From positions 310,001 to 374,000 of the forward strand of contig JAQSEB010000063.1 of NCBI GenBank assembly GCA_030063045.1: a stretch of DNA of 64,000 nt, in the 5' to 3' direction. Numbering within the stretch: the first letter of the stretch is position 1; every line of letters starts with the position of its first letter. Positions 1-10,439 of the stretch are shown here, one piece after another. The notes below the pieces were generated by a model, which was not told where the DNA came from, did not search any database, and worked only from the letters and a program-made list of their open reading frames with translations. This DNA comes from Pratylenchus scribneri. Its lineage: Eukaryota; Nematoda; Chromadorea; Rhabditida; Pratylenchidae. The position numbers were made by a program, and so were the translations under genes.

Positions 1-653
1 CCTCCTTATTTCCTCCTTTAAAAAAATTGCCTCAAAAATTGCCTTTTCCTCTAGTCGTCTACCATGCAATGCAATTTTTACGCAATTAAGCAATTTTGCC
101 GATCCCTAGTCTTGACTATATTCACAAAAATCTTATAGCCAATTGAATAGATCTGGTCAAGACGCATTGGACAAATCTTGCCACATCTTGGTAAAATAAT
201 GACAAGTTTTACCAAAAAAATGTCTAGGAGGTACCAAGGTCAATTTATAAATTTTTTTAAAAAACCCTATTAAAGCTCAATCAACAGAATTCGTCGAGCT
301 AAATCCTACCGGCTTATTAGGGGATGGGATAGGGGTTATATTCATTTTCCATTATTGGCAATTTATAAGGGAAAAATATTCATCTTGGTAAGTTATTTAA
401 AGAAACCTATAACTTTACAATAATGGAATAATGTCTAATAAAAATTGTATCATTATATTATTCATCTCTTTGACTTTGACCATCATCGAATTATATATTT
501 TATGGCAATTATTTTTGAAAAATAGCCTTGATTCCCACTTAACATTTTCATGGTAAAAGTCTGACAATATATTTACCTAAAATATATCCAAAAAGATGCC
601 AGATTCGTGTTCTACGAAACCTAAATAATTCCCTAAATTCTCTAATTACAAAC
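1..653. other. AT-rich DNA, no gene resolved
   Basis: This stretch lies downstream of the second exon of the dehydratase gene on the minus strand. I looked for its remaining exons, which should carry the later membrane segments and the catalytic Tyr/Glu pair, and could not find one that keeps the frame. The rest of that gene is either beyond the window start or lost. Nothing else is recognisable here. Confidence 0.5.
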
Positions 654-926
654 TTGAGTGATTGTCGTGCCAATTGGGGAACGGACAAGTCCGACGGCAC
701 AGTGCACAATCTGGAAAATAAATTAAGTTTCGTGGAGAAAAAAAATAATAAAAACCTCCAAAATTGCGGCCGTTTGGAAAATTTTCAGCTCCATTTCCAC
801 ATTTGCATATAATTGGGGATAGCTTAGGCCATTGAACAATCCATAGACGGTTTTGACGAGAATTGAGCCCCAGCCGAGGAATTGAACCGCATTGTAGGCC
901 AATAAATATAGATCACCCGGTTTCAT
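654..926 (-). CDS. HACD: 3-hydroxyacyl-CoA dehydratase (HACD/PTPLA family), 5' part only
   Basis: Family role: dehydration of 3-hydroxyacyl-CoA in the very-long-chain fatty acid elongation cycle, in the ER membrane. Two minus-strand exons are visible. Exon 1 (926-756, 57 codons) starts MKPGDLYLLAYN and contains the family signatures LAYNAVQFLGWG and KIFQTAAILE. It ends at a GAG|GT donor in phase 0. Exon 2 (710-654) follows a TTTTCCAG acceptor and reads IVHCAVGLVRSPIGTT, the expected continuation after the first membrane helices. A possible third exon near 611-576 (NTNLASFWIYF) matches the family poorly. The catalytic region was not found, so the gene is partial in this window or a truncated copy. 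The family call is from memory of conserved motifs and is fairly secure; function of this copy is not. Confidence 0.7.
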
Positions 927-1491
927 AATTATTTTTAGTTTTAACTTAGCTTAAATTATAGATTTATTTAAAATAAAAAAAGTATAAATAAAGAATAGAA
1001 TAAGGATGAAGATGAAGCCAAGCCAGCGATTAATTCCATTTTCATTCCATTAATTTGATTAGGTGTTTTTGTTTGCAGATGTGCTCAGATCTTTTTCCAA
1101 ATTAATTTTTCTCGTTTTAATCAAGCCATTAAAATAAGCTTCACATCATTCATCAAATCATCATCCTTCATCTTCAATTATTAATTAATAAGCAATGATC
1201 AATTGATAAATAATTGAAGAAAAAATAATGTTAGGAAAAAAATGATGTAGGAATTTTTAAGATGGGCTCATTTTCGATTAAATAAATGAAGAAGAAGATC
1301 AAAAAATAATCGGACCATCTTCTTCCTTCCATTCTCAGAAGAACATTTTTGGTTGATTCTTGACTTTTACTTAAGCACCCATAAAAAGGAAAGGCACTAA
1401 TGCGAAAATTATTCTACTTTTATCAAACTCCCACTTCCATTCCACCTCAATTTTATCAATCCACATTTTTTCTTAATGTTTATTTTATTGA

Positions 1492-1505
1492 TTTTTTTCT
1501 TGCAG
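1492..1505 (+). promoter_or_regulatory. Splice acceptor just upstream of the IDH3G start
   Basis: A pyrimidine run ending in TTGCAG lies 52 bases before the IDH3G ATG. It is a strong 3' splice site with no coding sequence before it. It could end a 5'UTR intron or accept a trans-spliced leader, as is common in nematodes. Which one is not decidable from the sequence. Confidence 0.4.
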
Positions 1506-1557
1506 CTTCCAATCCAAATACATATTGATAACAGCAGCCCTAAAAATAAACAATAAA

Positions 1558-4500
1558 ATGCATCGCTGTTCATCATTGAATGCTGCATTACTCAAGAAGG
1601 TTTCCACAATGAATTGGCAATGCAATGGCGGTGGTCATGTTCGTTTGCTGTCAACATTGAGAACGCATTCACTTCCTGGCAATCGGGTTTTGATTTTAAA
1701 TAATTAAAATTATGGAATTTAAAAGCAAATAAAAACGAATAGGCAAACTCGTGTGGCGAAATTTTCGGTCCTTACCAAAAGAATGAAGTTTGCGGTCCTA
1801 TTTTAAAAATGTACCGATAATAGAGTAAAATTTAGGGCTGAAGATTTAAGTTTTAAGGACTCGGAGGATGAGCCACTAAACTTTAGATCTTTCGGAATAG
1901 GTATTGGCTATTGACCTACACATTTTATATTTAGTAAGGGCCGCAAAATTAGGAGTTGCAAATTTCGGTTAATCGGTAAGGTAATAAAGGAGTTTGTACC
2001 CTAGGAGGGAAAGGATGATGATGAAGAAGAAGATGAAGCCGAGGGATCTTTCATCATCTTCTTAAATCAACCATCCTCTTCATCGTCATCCTCATTTTCT
2101 TCACAATCCTCTTCTTCATCATCTTCCTCTTCTTTTTCATCATCCTCACCTCATCCTAATCATCTTCTCTACTCTCATCTTCATCATCATCTACTTCTTC
2201 ATCATCTTCCTCTTCTTCTTCATCAGCATCTTCATTCCCTTGTAGCTTGTAGGGAACAAATTCCATTAGTACAGCCAGTAAACCTAAGGACTTATTAATT
2301 AGCCAAACAGGGCTTGGATTTTAATCACAAAAATTATGGAATTTACGAAAATTAGAAAATAAATGTAAATTTAATGTTTGAAAACATTTATTTATCATAA
2401 ATTAAATACAAATATAAATTAGATTGCGCAAGCAAAATATGGTGGCCGCCACACTGTGACCGTGCTGCCCGGCGATGGAATTGGACCTGAGGTTTTTAAA
2501 TTAATAAATTTTTGAAAAATTAATCCATGAATTTCTCAGATGGTCGAGCACATCAAACGAATATTCCTGTAATTTTTTTTCCAATCAATAAATTTATTCC
2601 ATTTTTTTTAGTTTCGCCCATGTCCCAGTGGATTTTGAGGAGATTGAGCTGAATTCCAAGGACCCATCGGATGAGGCATTGGACAAGGCCATTATTGCCA
2701 TCCAAAGGAATGGAATTGCATTAAAGGTTTTGGGGGAAGAATGGAAAATATTAGTAAAATTTTTGACAAATTTAAGGGCAATATTGAGACCAAATTCGAC
2801 GATCCAAACTTCAAATCGCGCAACATGGAAGTTCGACGACGATTGGATCTGTCAGTTTGTGAAATTTTATTTAAAATGGATTAATTATTTCATTTAAAAA
2901 ATCCAAAATCAAAAAGTGATTAAAATTTTTGTTGCTATTGCAGTTTAGGGGATGGAAGTTGGAAAAGAAAAGAGATGATGAAGAAGAAGAAGAGGAGATA
3001 AAGCTGGGCATGATCTTCTTCTTTATCTTCATCATCCTTTTTCCCTTCCATCCCATAAATTCAATGGCACCAAATTTATAAACTGAATTAAGTAAATTGA
3101 CATAAGATGCGACAAGCTTTTTAATTATTTTCTCAATATTTCGTAAAGATTAGGGCTGGCTGGGATTTTATATTTATAAAATTTTCGAAAATATGTTTAG
3201 TGAAGTCGAGGTCCCATCCCCTCTTTTTATAAATTATCATAATTTTCTAAATATTTTCAGTTATGCAAATGTGCTTCACTGTGTCTCAATCCCGACCATT
3301 CCAACCCGGCACCACGATTTGGATTTGGTCTTAATCCGTGAAAACACCGAGGGCGAATACAGCGGATTGGAGCATCAGGCAGTGCCCGGAGTGGTCGAAA
3401 GTTTGAAGGTTTATTTTTAAAATTTTTTGCCTTAAAATTGGATGGTTAAATTTTTGAAAATTAAATTTGCTTCTTCCCTCTTCCCTGTTTTGGAGGGAGG
3501 CAAAGCGATGATGAAGAAGAAGAAGATTAAGAAAATGATGAGGAGGATTAAATTTATTATGGTGAAGATGATGAAGAAGAGTGATGTTGAAAAAGAAGAG
3601 GAAGAGGATGATGATGAATAAGATTACTGATCAAGAGGATACCAGATGGTAATGAAGACGAAGATAAGGAAGATGAGAATCATAAGGAATAAGGATGACG
3701 ATGAAGATGAGAAGGAGGAGGATGGAGAAGATGATGATGATGAAAATTAAGAAGATGATAGGTGATGAAGAAGTGAAGTGGATGAGGAAGAGGATGATAA
3801 AAATGATGATGAAGAAGAGGATGAGAATGAAATGAGGAAGAAGATGAGAAAGAGGAGGATGAAGATGATGATGAAGAGATGATGGCTAAGATGATAGATG
3901 AGGATGAAGAGTAGAAGAGGATGAGAATGGTAACGAGGAAGAAGATGATGAAAATAAAGATGATGATAATTAAGATGATTAATTATTGCTTCATTTTCGT
4001 CACGTCATTATCAACTTCTTCTCTTCTTCATCGCCTTGCCCCCATCCCCAAAATTACAATTAATTAAATTCCAATTTTAATTAAATTAAATTTGCCACAT
4101 AGATTGTCACTCGCCGTAACATCGAACGAATTGCGCGCTTTGCCTTCGACTATGCCGTCCTGAACAATCGACCTCGTATTACGGCCATCCACAAAGCGAA
4201 CATCCAAAAATTGGGCGATGGATTGTTCTTGAAGGTTTGCAAGGAAATTGCCGACACCGAATATGCCAGCCATCGACTCAAATTTGACTCACTCATTGGT
4301 TGGAATTTATTTATATTTTTAAAATTTTAATTGATATTTTTAATTTAAAAATTAAATTAAAAATTTCTCAAAAAATTTTTGTTTTTTCCAAACCAAATTA
4401 ATTTTTAAAAGTTCATTTTTTAAATAAAATATTTGGAATTTATTTTATGGAATTAATTTTAATTCAACTTTTTTGAAAATTTTTGTTCAAATAAAATTAC

Positions 4501-5534
4501 AAAAATTAATTTTTTTAAATTAATTATTAATTTTCTTCATTCCTTTTCAGTGGACAATGCTTGCATGCAACTCGTGTCCCGGTATAATATTAATATTCAA
4601 AAATAATTAAAATTTATTAAATTAAAAATTAATTAATATTTCAAATTATAAAAAATTTAAAAAATTAAAATTTAATTAAAAATTAATTATAAATTAATTT
4701 CCATAATCTATAGTCCTCAACAATTCAATGGCGGCATCCTCCTTATGCCAAATCTCTATGGGAATATCATTTCGAACATCGCCTGTGGATTGGTCGGTGG
4801 GCCCGGTCTCGTGTCCGGCATGAATTTTGGCGAGAAATATGCGCTTTTTGAGACGGTTAAAATTCTTTTTAAATTTTTTTAATACTTTTCAATTTTAGGG
4901 GACTCGAAACACTGGGAGCAGTTTGGTTCAGAGTGACTATGCAAATCCGACTGCCTTCATTCGAGCTTCGGTTAGTGACAAATTGAAATTAAGGGGAAAA
5001 AATTATTTTTTGCACCTCATAATTTTTTTTTAAATTTTTCGGTAACAAATTGGATTTTTTAAGGGGAATAATTTATTTTCTGCACCGAATAAAATTTTTT
5101 TAAATTTTATTTAAATTTTTTAAACATTTAATTAGACAAAAAATAAAGCAAATTAAAATTAAATTTACTAATTTTCCTCTTATTTCAGATTGACATGCTG
5201 CGTTATCTGGAATTGCACGGCTATGCGGACCAATTGTCGGATGGACTGTTCAAGGCACTCACCGAACAAATGAAACATACACCGGACATTGGGGTACGGC
5301 CAAAAAAATTAAATTTTTGAAATTCAAATTTTGGGTGTTGAAATTTTTTCGACAAAAAATTACAAAAATTTTTTATTTAAATTTTTCTAAATTTTTTGAC
5401 AAAAAAAAAAATACAAAAATTAATTTTTCAAATAAAACAAAAATCAATAGGGCACCAGCCGCAGTTCTGAGATTGTGCAAGCCATGCTGGACAATGTCAA
5501 ATTGCAAATGGATCACATCGGCCACCATGTTTGA
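1558..5534 (+). CDS. IDH3G: NAD isocitrate dehydrogenase, gamma subunit, mitochondrial
   Basis: Regulatory/structural subunit of the mitochondrial NAD-dependent isocitrate dehydrogenase of the TCA cycle. Twelve exons join in frame: 1558-1686, 2423-2491, 2540-2568, 2612-2726, 2777-2850, 3261-3408, 4103-4298, 4551-4581, 4714-4855, 4899-4970, 5189-5293 and 5451-5534, giving about 397 aa (human IDH3G is about 393). Exon 1 encodes a basic, Ser/Leu-rich presequence typical of mitochondrial import. Exon 2 carries [19 protein letters not shown], exon 4 [10 protein letters not shown], exon 5 GNIET, exon 6 [13 protein letters not shown], exon 7 [13 protein letters not shown], exon 9 [19 protein letters not shown] and exon 10 TRNTG. 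These favour gamma over alpha or beta subunits. I chose the ATG at 1558; an upstream TTG at 1525 is in frame but unlikely. Introns 1, 5 and 6 are enlarged by GAT/GAA-rich repeats. Fragments of exons 4, 6, 9 and 10 recur downstream to 17.4 kb. Confidence 0.95.
1988..2262. repeat. GAT/GAA then TTC/ATC hairpin repeat in IDH3G intron 1
   Basis: A short purine-rich arm (GATGATGAAGAAGAAGATGA) is followed by a long pyrimidine-rich arm of ATC/TTC units, so the transcript could fold back. It begins near a GTTTGTACCC motif that recurs at the repeat at 8.4 kb. Confidence 0.7.
2938..3084. repeat. Palindromic MITE-like repeat in IDH3G intron 5
   Basis: The left end reads CAGTTTAGGGGATGGAAG, then GAAGAAG units. 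The right half is the complement (CTTCTTC, TTTCCCTTCCATCCC) and ends near ATTTATAAACTGA. The same left end recurs at 22220 in the RPL31 intron, with a variant at 21841, which points to one dispersed hairpin family. Confidence 0.6.
3487..4034. repeat. Long GAT/GAA/GAG-rich array in IDH3G intron 6
   Basis: About 500 bases of almost pure purine GATGAAGAAGAG-type repeats end in a short pyrimidine-rich stretch (CATCGCCTTGCCCCCATCCC). It looks like an expanded relative of the hairpin family at 2938. ORFs across it are low-complexity artefacts. Confidence 0.7.
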
Positions 5535-5945
5535 AAATGAGAAATGAAAACACACAAAAAAGACCCTATAAGGATTTTCCCCCTCTTCCTTTTTGACCAT
5601 TTTCCCGGTTGTGAACTATTTTTTTTCCTGTCAAATCTCAAAATGTTTTTTCCTGTGGTCCATAATTCAGTATTTTCTCGCAATTCTTTGCTTTAAACTC
5701 TTCCAATATTTTCCTCTCCATATTTTTTGTCATAATTTCCCCCACAATAATATGCAATCCGCATTTTTGTGTTATTTTTAATTCGGTCTCCTCTTTTTTT
5801 TATAAATTCCATAAATAAAATTAAAAATTGGACAATTAATAAAATTGAATTTACTTATTTAAGCAAAATAAATTTGCTTAATTCACGTTTTAATAATGTC
5901 TGACATTTTTTATTTTAATTTTTATGATTGAATTCTAATTCTAAC
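5535..5945. other. IDH3G: IDH3G 3' flank (source of the copy at 9.46 kb)
   Basis: AT-rich DNA after the IDH3G stop. The part from about 5706 to 5915 (CTCCATATTTTTTGTCATAA onward) recurs almost unchanged at 9457-9672, so it was copied with other IDH3G pieces. AATAAA-like motifs occur near 5812 and 5868 but no single polyadenylation site stands out. Confidence 0.6.
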
Positions 5946-6018
5946 CAAAGACTCGTCGGATAAGGCTCTTGACAAGGCCACCAATGGAATTGGATTGCAA
6001 ATAGCATTGAAAGTTTGA
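5946..6018 (+). pseudogene. IDH3G: Diverged copy of IDH3G exon 4
   Basis: The reading DSSDKALDKAT...GIGLQIALK parallels exon 4 of the gene upstream ([11 protein letters not shown]...NGIALK), with small changes and a length difference. No start, stop or neighbouring exon goes with it. Confidence 0.55.
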
Positions 6019-6119
6019 AAAATAAAAAAAAAACTGCTGATTAGTCGGTTGGAAACTTGGAATAATTCCGCCTGATTAAAAGCATAGAATAATTCCACCT
6101 CTGGTTAATTAAATTTGGA

Positions 6120-6292
6120 ATTAATTATGAATTGTAATTGAGGATTGTCATTGAGGATTGTAATTGGGGATTGTAATTGAGGATTGTAATTGGGGATTGT
6201 AATTGGGGATTGTAATTGTGGATTGTAATTGGGGATTGTAATTGGGGATTGTAATTGTGAATTGCAATTGTAATTATGAATTGTAATTTTTC
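6120..6292. repeat. Short tandem repeat, unit about 13-15 bp (GGGGATTGTAATT)
   Basis: About eleven imperfect copies of an ATTGTAATTGGGG-like unit lie directly before the second copy of IDH3G exon 4. The minus-strand ORF across it (repeating NYNPQLQSPITIP) is an artefact. Confidence 0.8.
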
Positions 6293-6293
6293 G

Positions 6294-6402
6294 CCCATGT
6301 CCCAGTGGATTTTGAGGAGATTGAGCTGAATTCAAAGGACCCATCGGATGAGGCATTGGACAAGGCAATTATTGTCATCCAAAGGAATGGAATTGCATTG
6401 AA
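6294..6402 (+). pseudogene. IDH3G: Near-identical copy of IDH3G exon 4
   Basis: Encodes [17 protein letters not shown] through NGIALK with one replacement (AIIVIQ for AIIAIQ) compared with 2612-2726. It lacks the flanking exons and is followed by an in-frame TAA instead of a splice donor. The high identity suggests recent duplication. Confidence 0.85.
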
Positions 6403-6606
6403 GTAAAGGTTATATTAATTAAATAATCTCTAAAATATCTATAATCAAATATTCCAATTTAAATTTTAAAAATATTCAACTAAACAAATTAGAACCAAAG
6501 CTCAAATTTATAGATAATTCCAACTATTGAAATTTTAAAAAAAATAGAAATAAATATTTTTCAAATTTATCAAAATGAAATAAAAAAAGAGAATATAAAC
6601 AAAAAA

Positions 6607-7898
6607 TTATTGAAGCTTGGCCTTCTCAAAGATAAAATTAGCCACATCACGGCGGAATTCATTCGGATTCATAATTCCAATTGGTTCCCCGCGAATCAAT
6701 TGTTTGGCATAATAGCAGGCGAACTGTCCACAATCAGCTGAATTTGGCATCTGTTGTGGGATATCGCCATGGACAATAGGGGGAGGCCATTTCCCTTTCG
6801 GAAAGCCCACATGTTCGGCCATTGTTCTAAATCATAAACAATTAATCGAATTTTGCACAAATCAGCAATTTTAAGCAATTTAAAAATTTTCTGCCATTGA
6901 CTAAATTTTATATTTCAGAATCAAAATTATTAATTAAAATGTTATTGCCATCTTTTTAATTTTCACCTATTTTGAAAATATTTTTTTCAATTCTTGTTAA
7001 TTTTTACAGAATTTTTTCTCAATTAAACAAAGTTATAAAGAATTTTTTAAATTTAAAAATAATATTTATTAAAAAATTATTGCATAAAATTCGGGAAAAA
7101 AACGTGAAAAAAAATATTTGATGGTTATATTTTTTAATTTAAAAATAATATTCAAAAATTATAATTCTGTAAAATTCGGACAAAAAATTTTAAAAAACCA
7201 TATATTATTTGATTGTTAATATTTTTTAGTTTAAAAATAATATTCATTAAAAATTATAATTGCGTAAATTAGGATTAAAAAAAAATTAAAAATCATACAT
7301 TATTTGATGGGCCCAAAGCCCTTTCAATTGCGCCTGTGTTACATCTTCCAGTGAATCATAGATGCGGCTTTTTCGATTAACCAAATCCACTTCTCCCAAA
7401 ACCCAGTGGCCATTACCATCATCATAATCGATTTTAATTAAGGCAAAAATCTTCTGCGCCCTCAATTTCCCAAGTGCAATCAAATGTTCGATTGTCATAA
7501 AAATCAATACAATCGTTGGAGGATAAGAATCTGTTTTTTTAAATTTATTTCTTTTATCCTTTTTCAAAATACAACCTTAAATCATTCCGCTCTCGACACA
7601 ATTCCCGTATATAAAGTTTAATGGGCTTGGTGAAATGCCCAGTGGACGCCCTTCCAGCTCCAAAAATTGGCCAAAATTGACATGCCCTTCCAACCCCTAA
7701 ATAAAATTTTATATTTAAAAAATATTTTTTTCCAACTTTGAGCCAATCCAAATAAAGCGCCGGATTCTCTTTCTTTTGGTTTGGCGCCAATTCATTCAAT
7801 GACTCCTCCATATTTTTTCGCTCTTCTCCCACCATTGACGTACGATAATTTTGGGAATTATCCTTTAAGATATTCCAGCAATTCGGTCGATCGAAGAA
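6607..7898 (-). CDS. Ulp1-like cysteine protease (C48), copy A
   Basis: Minus-strand gene of the Ulp1/SENP (C48) type, which cleaves SUMO or related ubiquitin-like modifiers. The N-terminal exon (near 7898) starts FFDRPNCWNIL and runs into a helical stretch ending GRASTGHFTKPIKLYIREL. A middle exon (about 7530-7286) holds the His region GHWVLGEVDL and the Asp region IYDSLED. The last exon (about 6822-6607) has the Gln/Cys signature IPQQMPNSADCGQFACYYAK and ends EFRRDVANFIFEKAKLQ-stop. The triad residues His, Asp and Cys and the oxyanion Gln are all present. Exact introns and the true start are unresolved. The copy may be a working gene or a transposon-associated ORF. It lies between IDH3G exon-4 and exon-9/10 fragments. 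Confidence 0.65.
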
Positions 7899-8125
7899 CT
7901 AAAAATTATAATAATTCAAATTACAAATTAAATTTAATATTATTTTTTAAAATTTAATTAATCCAAATCCAACTTTATTATTCCAAGCAATGGACATTTT
8001 AATCGACAAAAATCAATAAAATAAACAAAATTTAATTAATTCTACAAAATTATTCCAGGCCGTTGACATATTTTAATTAACAAAATAATAAAATTTAATT
8101 TAAATTAAATTAATTAAATTTTCAG

Positions 8126-8317
8126 TCCTCAACAATTCAATGGCGGCATCCTCCTTATGCCAAACCTTTATGGGAACATTATTTCTAACATCGCCTGCGG
8201 ATTGGTCGGTGGCCCAGGCCTCGTGTCCAGCCTTTCCTATTTTAGGGTACTCGAAACACTGGGAGCAGTTTGGTACAGAGTGACTATGCAAATCCAACAG
8301 CCTTCATTCGAGCTTCG
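8126..8317 (+). pseudogene. IDH3G: Copy of IDH3G exons 9 and 10 with shortened intron
   Basis: It begins directly after a TTTTCAG acceptor with the start of exon 9 ([21 protein letters not shown], here PNLYGNII). It loses the end of that exon after GLVSS, keeps an intron remnant ending TATTTTAG, and runs through exon 10 ([10 protein letters not shown] region) to the TTCGG donor. The retained splice borders show it was copied from genomic DNA, not from mRNA. Confidence 0.85.
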
Positions 8318-8387
8318 GTTGGTCACAAATTGAAATTTTTAAGGGGAAAAAATTTATTCTGCACAAAAATTGGTACTAATGAGTTTG

Positions 8388-8592
8388 TACCCATGAGGAT
8401 GATAATGAATAAGAAGGATGAAGAAGAAGGAGGAGGAAGAAGATGATGAGAGGATGAAGAAGAAGAAGAGAAGAAGATGATGAGAGGATGATGAAGAAGA
8501 TCACCTCATCCTCATCAGCTTCATCCTGGATGATGAAGATCACCTCAGCTTCATCCTCATTCCTCATCATTTCGCTCATAGGAGACCAACTA
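8388..8592. repeat. GAT/GAA hairpin repeat
   Basis: A purine arm of GATGAAGAAGA units is followed by a pyrimidine arm (CACCTCATCCTCATC, CAGCTTCATCC). It starts near GAGTTTGTACCC, as does the repeat at 1988. Confidence 0.7.
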
Positions 8593-8599
8593 TATTAGT

Positions 8600-9340
8600 A
8601 TCATTTTTTAAAAATTTAATTAGGCATTGTAGTATTCCAAAGTTCTCCAGCTGAATATTTCATTTCTAGAATTGTTCGTAGTATGGGGGCGAATTTGACT
8701 TTGTTTTCAAGCAGAGTATAGGTTGGAGCCCCCTCCATATTTTGGTCGGCACTTGAAAGGGCAGGCGCAGACAGAAGCAAAGGAGCAGCAGGACGGAATG
8801 GGCACAAAAGGCAGGGATTGGCAAGGCAAGAGCAATCACGGCAAAAAACTCACGGATTTGAGTCGGGGCCACCAAATGTTCGGATCAGATTTATCCAAAC
8901 ACTACTTCCTAGACTTTTAGGCTTTTTGGGTAGAATTGACTCAAATTTGGGTAATTAAACAGAAGGATTATTTTTAATATTTTATTCTCTCAATTGCTAT
9001 GAAATGATAATGGAGAGAATGGTATCAAGAAGGGGTGTATTTATAGGCATTTTGAGAGGGCATTTGGGCATCCATCATTTGCAAATTGTCACCAAAAGTT
9101 GCCATCCAAAACCGGGCACACAAAGGCAATTTGCAGTTGAACAGGATGAACAAAGAGGCAAATCCGCCATTCGCACATTGCGGAGTTTTTGCCTGGCACA
9201 GTTGATTGGGAAGATAAGGAGGGAGGCAAGGGGAAGATAGGAGGGGAAGGCAGCCATCCGTTGATCGGAGTTTTTGCCTGATGAGGAAATTGGGGGCAGC
9301 CGGCAGTGAATTTGGGGAGCAAGCAATTTGATTGATTGAA
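8600..9340. other. Moderately GC-rich unassigned DNA
   Basis: Base composition is richer in G and C than the flanks, and overlapping ORFs of 60-80 codons exist on both strands, but none resembles a known family or has convincing splice sites. The string CGGAGTTTTTGCCTG occurs twice (near 9181 and 9267). It could be part of an unrecognised mobile element. Confidence 0.3.
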
Positions 9341-9456
9341 GCGGGCTAAATGAAGAATTTCGCAGAAATGCAGGATTTTATTTTTTGCATTAATTATTTT
9401 ATTAATTTTATTATTTTTGTACATTTTATTGTACAAAAGTTGCGAGAATTCGCAAC

Positions 9457-9672
9457 ACTCTCCATATTTTTTGTCATAATTTCCCCCACAATAATATGCA
9501 ATCAGCAATCCGCATTTTTGTGTTATTTTTAATTCGGTCTCCTTTTTTTTATAAATTCCATAAATAAAATTAAAAATTGGACAATTAATAAAATTGAATT
9601 GGCTTATTTACACAAATTTGTTTAATTCACGTTTTAACTTTTAATTTACAAGTGACATTTTTTATTTTTATT
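9457..9672 (+). pseudogene. IDH3G: Copy of the IDH3G 3' flanking region
   Basis: Closely matches 5706-5920 over roughly 200 bases, from CTCCATATTTTTTGTCATAA to GACATTTTTTATTTT, with a few indels. Because it lies outside the coding region, its presence shows that genomic blocks were duplicated. Confidence 0.85.
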
Positions 9673-9896
9673 TCTTTAAAATTTTCTTTCCTCGCATACA
9701 CACGTCAGTAAAATTAGAAAACATTCTCCACCAAGATTCCCTCTTTTAATCGATTAAAGCTGACGTGTAAATAAAATAACCCAACACAAAACAGCAGCAT
9801 AGCAAAAGCCAAGCCAACCCACAACCATTCACATTTCACAATCACAGCTCTCATTTTTAATCGATCAAATTATTTTTTCAACATAGGTTGACCTGC

Positions 9897-9955
9897 GTAT
9901 GGGCTTTTCGCCGGGAAATTGCCAATACGATATTTGACAAAGCGGGATTGAATTG
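9897..9955 (+). pseudogene. Inverted C-terminal stub of a Ulp1-like protease
   Basis: The plus strand reads AFRREIANTIFDKAGLN-stop, which matches the ends of copies A (EFRRDVANFIFEKAKLQ) and C (EFRRLMGNFIFDKALLQ). It is on the opposite strand to the other copies and has no catalytic region, so it is a remnant. Confidence 0.6.
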
Positions 9956-10142
9956 ATTTTTTGTTCGAATTATTCTTTTTTTTTGATTTTTTAATGATAA
10001 ACTAACATATTTGTTTTGTTGTACTTTTTGGAAAAAATTTCAATCCATTTTAATGGAATCTGAATAATTTCAATTTTTTTAATTTAATTTGAAATATTTT
10101 ATTTTAGATATTTAGAGACAATTTAATTAATCAAACCTTTAC

Positions 10143-10254
10143 TTGTTCCCATTCCGTTGGATGGCAATAATGGCCTTGTCCAATGCCTCATTCGATGGAT
10201 CCTTGGAATTCAGCTCAATCTCCATCCAAAATTCATTGGGATATGTGCGAAACT
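10143..10254 (-). pseudogene. IDH3G: Inverted copy of IDH3G exon 4
   Basis: On the minus strand: a TTTCTAG acceptor, [18 protein letters not shown], then [14 protein letters not shown]. The second half is almost identical to exon 4 of IDH3G; the first half has diverged. It is a lone exon. Confidence 0.8.
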
Positions 10255-10439
10255 AGAAAAATTATGAAAATTTAATTTTGATCAAAGAAAGAACCATTTT
10301 TGAAGGACAGAAATGAAGGAGGCCGCCGCATAAGAAATATTGAGAACTAAAAATTAAATTAAATTTCAAATATCATTGTTTGATATTTTACCTGGACATA
10401 AGTTGCATGCATGCATTGCCCATTGAAGGAATGAATTGG

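Noticed and set aside
1525..1557. Upstream TTG start for IDH3G
   Set aside because: Nuclear genes rarely start at TTG; the ATG at 1558 gives a normal targeting peptide and length.
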